A stretch of 64,000 bases of DNA from Theodoxus fluviatilis (Eukaryota > Mollusca > Gastropoda > Cycloneritida > Neritidae), in assembly GCA_034096865.1 (NCBI GenBank), contig JAWQFJ010017447.1, positions 35,001-99,000 on the forward strand. The letters run 5' to 3'. Position 1 is the first letter of the stretch. Every line of letters begins with the position of its first letter. The notes beneath the pieces are model-generated. The model did no database searches, was not told the origin of the DNA, and worked only from the letters and a program-made list of their open reading frames with translations. A program made the position numbers and the translations under genes. Positions 56,608 to 64,000 of the stretch are shown piece by piece.

Positions 56608-57327
56608 TCTAGTAGTTGCACTGCGTCAAGAGATCATGTTTGCATAAATTGTTCAAACATTCATAAAGCATTCCCTCATGAACCAGTCACACCAAGCAGG
56701 CAAACACTTCCAGTCCATGGGGAAATGATTAGCACCAGCACTAGCAAAGCATGAGGTGCAGGGTGGGTTCTGTCCTGATGCCCCAGTGCTATCACAGGCT
56801 CCCTGGGGCCATCCCTGGCTGAGTGACTGCAGAAGCCAGGCCTCAAAGCCCAGCAGCCAGCCTGGACTGAAAAGGCCATGTCTCCAGCTTGGCTCAAGTC
56901 AGCACATTCAAAACAGGGGCACAAGATGGAAGGGCACGTTCCAAGGGGACAAAAAAGTTGTCGTTTTTCCCTTACACAAAGATTTTATCATCGTCTGATC
57001 ATGGACTCTCTGTAGTACAACCCAAGGGACTAGAGTTCCTTATAAACAAGGAAAAAGAAGCACTTCAAATTTACCTGGTGACCAAAAGTCAGAATTCTAG
57101 ATAGCAGTATTGATTCTTGGCACAAATTTCTGAGCTCAAAACCTCAGGGAAATTGGATTATCTTGAAACATGCATAGAGACAGTTTGTCACTGAAATTAC
57201 ATTGCAATTTAAATGTCACCTTTTTTTCTCTTTTGCCCCCAATTAAAATATAAGCATTCAGACTTGATGAGTTTACATTAGTTTTTAACTGATTAGTTTG
57301 ACATGTTCAAGTTCACTGGCACTGGTT

Positions 57328-63892
<6,565 letters not shown>

Positions 63893-64000
63893 TGCGTTGA
63901 GGTCCTACCGTCGTTAGCTGCGATATACACATGACCCATGCGCAGTTGAATCCAATCAGATTCCGGTGATGAAGTGAGATCGTCTGCTTGCACTGAGCAT

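Noticed and set aside
56676..56924. 82-aa minus-strand ORF beyond the last MBD copy B exon
   Set aside because: No splice sites in phase and no family similarity; possibly 3' UTR, not supported as coding.

Overview
This is a eukaryotic, animal-type genomic window: short exons with GT-AG borders are spread over long introns full of microsatellites and transposable elements. No bacterial signals (operons, ribosome sites, CRISPR) are present. TTAGGG-like interstitial tracts, MBD2/3 and UBE2R genes, DIRS, piggyBac, Mutator-like, mariner and hAT-like elements, and a dispersed TGACCTTGACCTTGA-rich repeat suggest a lophotrochozoan, most likely a marine gastropod mollusc. The species is an inference and is not proven.

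Host genes. (1) 4.8-15.6 kb, + strand: a complete five-exon UBE2R/CDC34 ubiquitin-conjugating enzyme (234 aa), with all splice phases consistent. (2) 25.87-25.98 kb, + strand: an isolated exon encoding the second half of an HMG box. (3) 26.9-52.3 kb, - strand: an MBD2/3 gene (copy A). Four downstream exons are intact, but its MBD-start exon is present twice (50.1 and 52.3 kb), both damaged. (4) 57.3-63.9 kb, - strand: a second, divergent MBD2/3 paralogue (copy B) with five phase-consistent exons and a Ser/Asp/Glu-rich tail in place of the usual C-terminus. (5) 54.1 kb, + strand: a THAP zinc-finger exon with one frame break. (6) 52.75 kb, + strand: a possible CpG-rich first exon, divergent from MBD copy A.

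Mobile DNA fills the rest. UBE2R intron 2 holds an internally deleted Tc1/mariner element with perfect 34-bp ends. UBE2R intron 4 holds a TTAA-flanked piggyBac-like remnant, inserted into one unit of a 37-bp minisatellite and itself interrupted by a 3.3-kb Mutator-like element with an intact transposase. At 22.5-25.8 kb is an LTR element with no coding region, filled by about 22 copies of a 77-bp unit. The introns of MBD copy A contain a 7.1-kb DIRS-like element (inverted terminal repeats, internal complementary region, gag-like ORF, tyrosine recombinase, no visible reverse transcriptase). They also contain several members of a CAGACCTG-ended, 6-bp-TSD transposon family, one of which has landed in the DIRS recombinase; a fold-back element; a solo LTR; and several SINE-like copies with clear target duplications. 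Seven full or partial copies of the nuclear-receptor-site-rich repeat are scattered through the window.

The most notable features are the RT-less DIRS-like element, the 6-bp-TSD family that keeps only its N-terminal zinc finger, the tandem MBD2/3 duplication with a swapped tail, and the repeat family packed with AGGTCA direct repeats. All calls come from reading the sequence; no database search was run.
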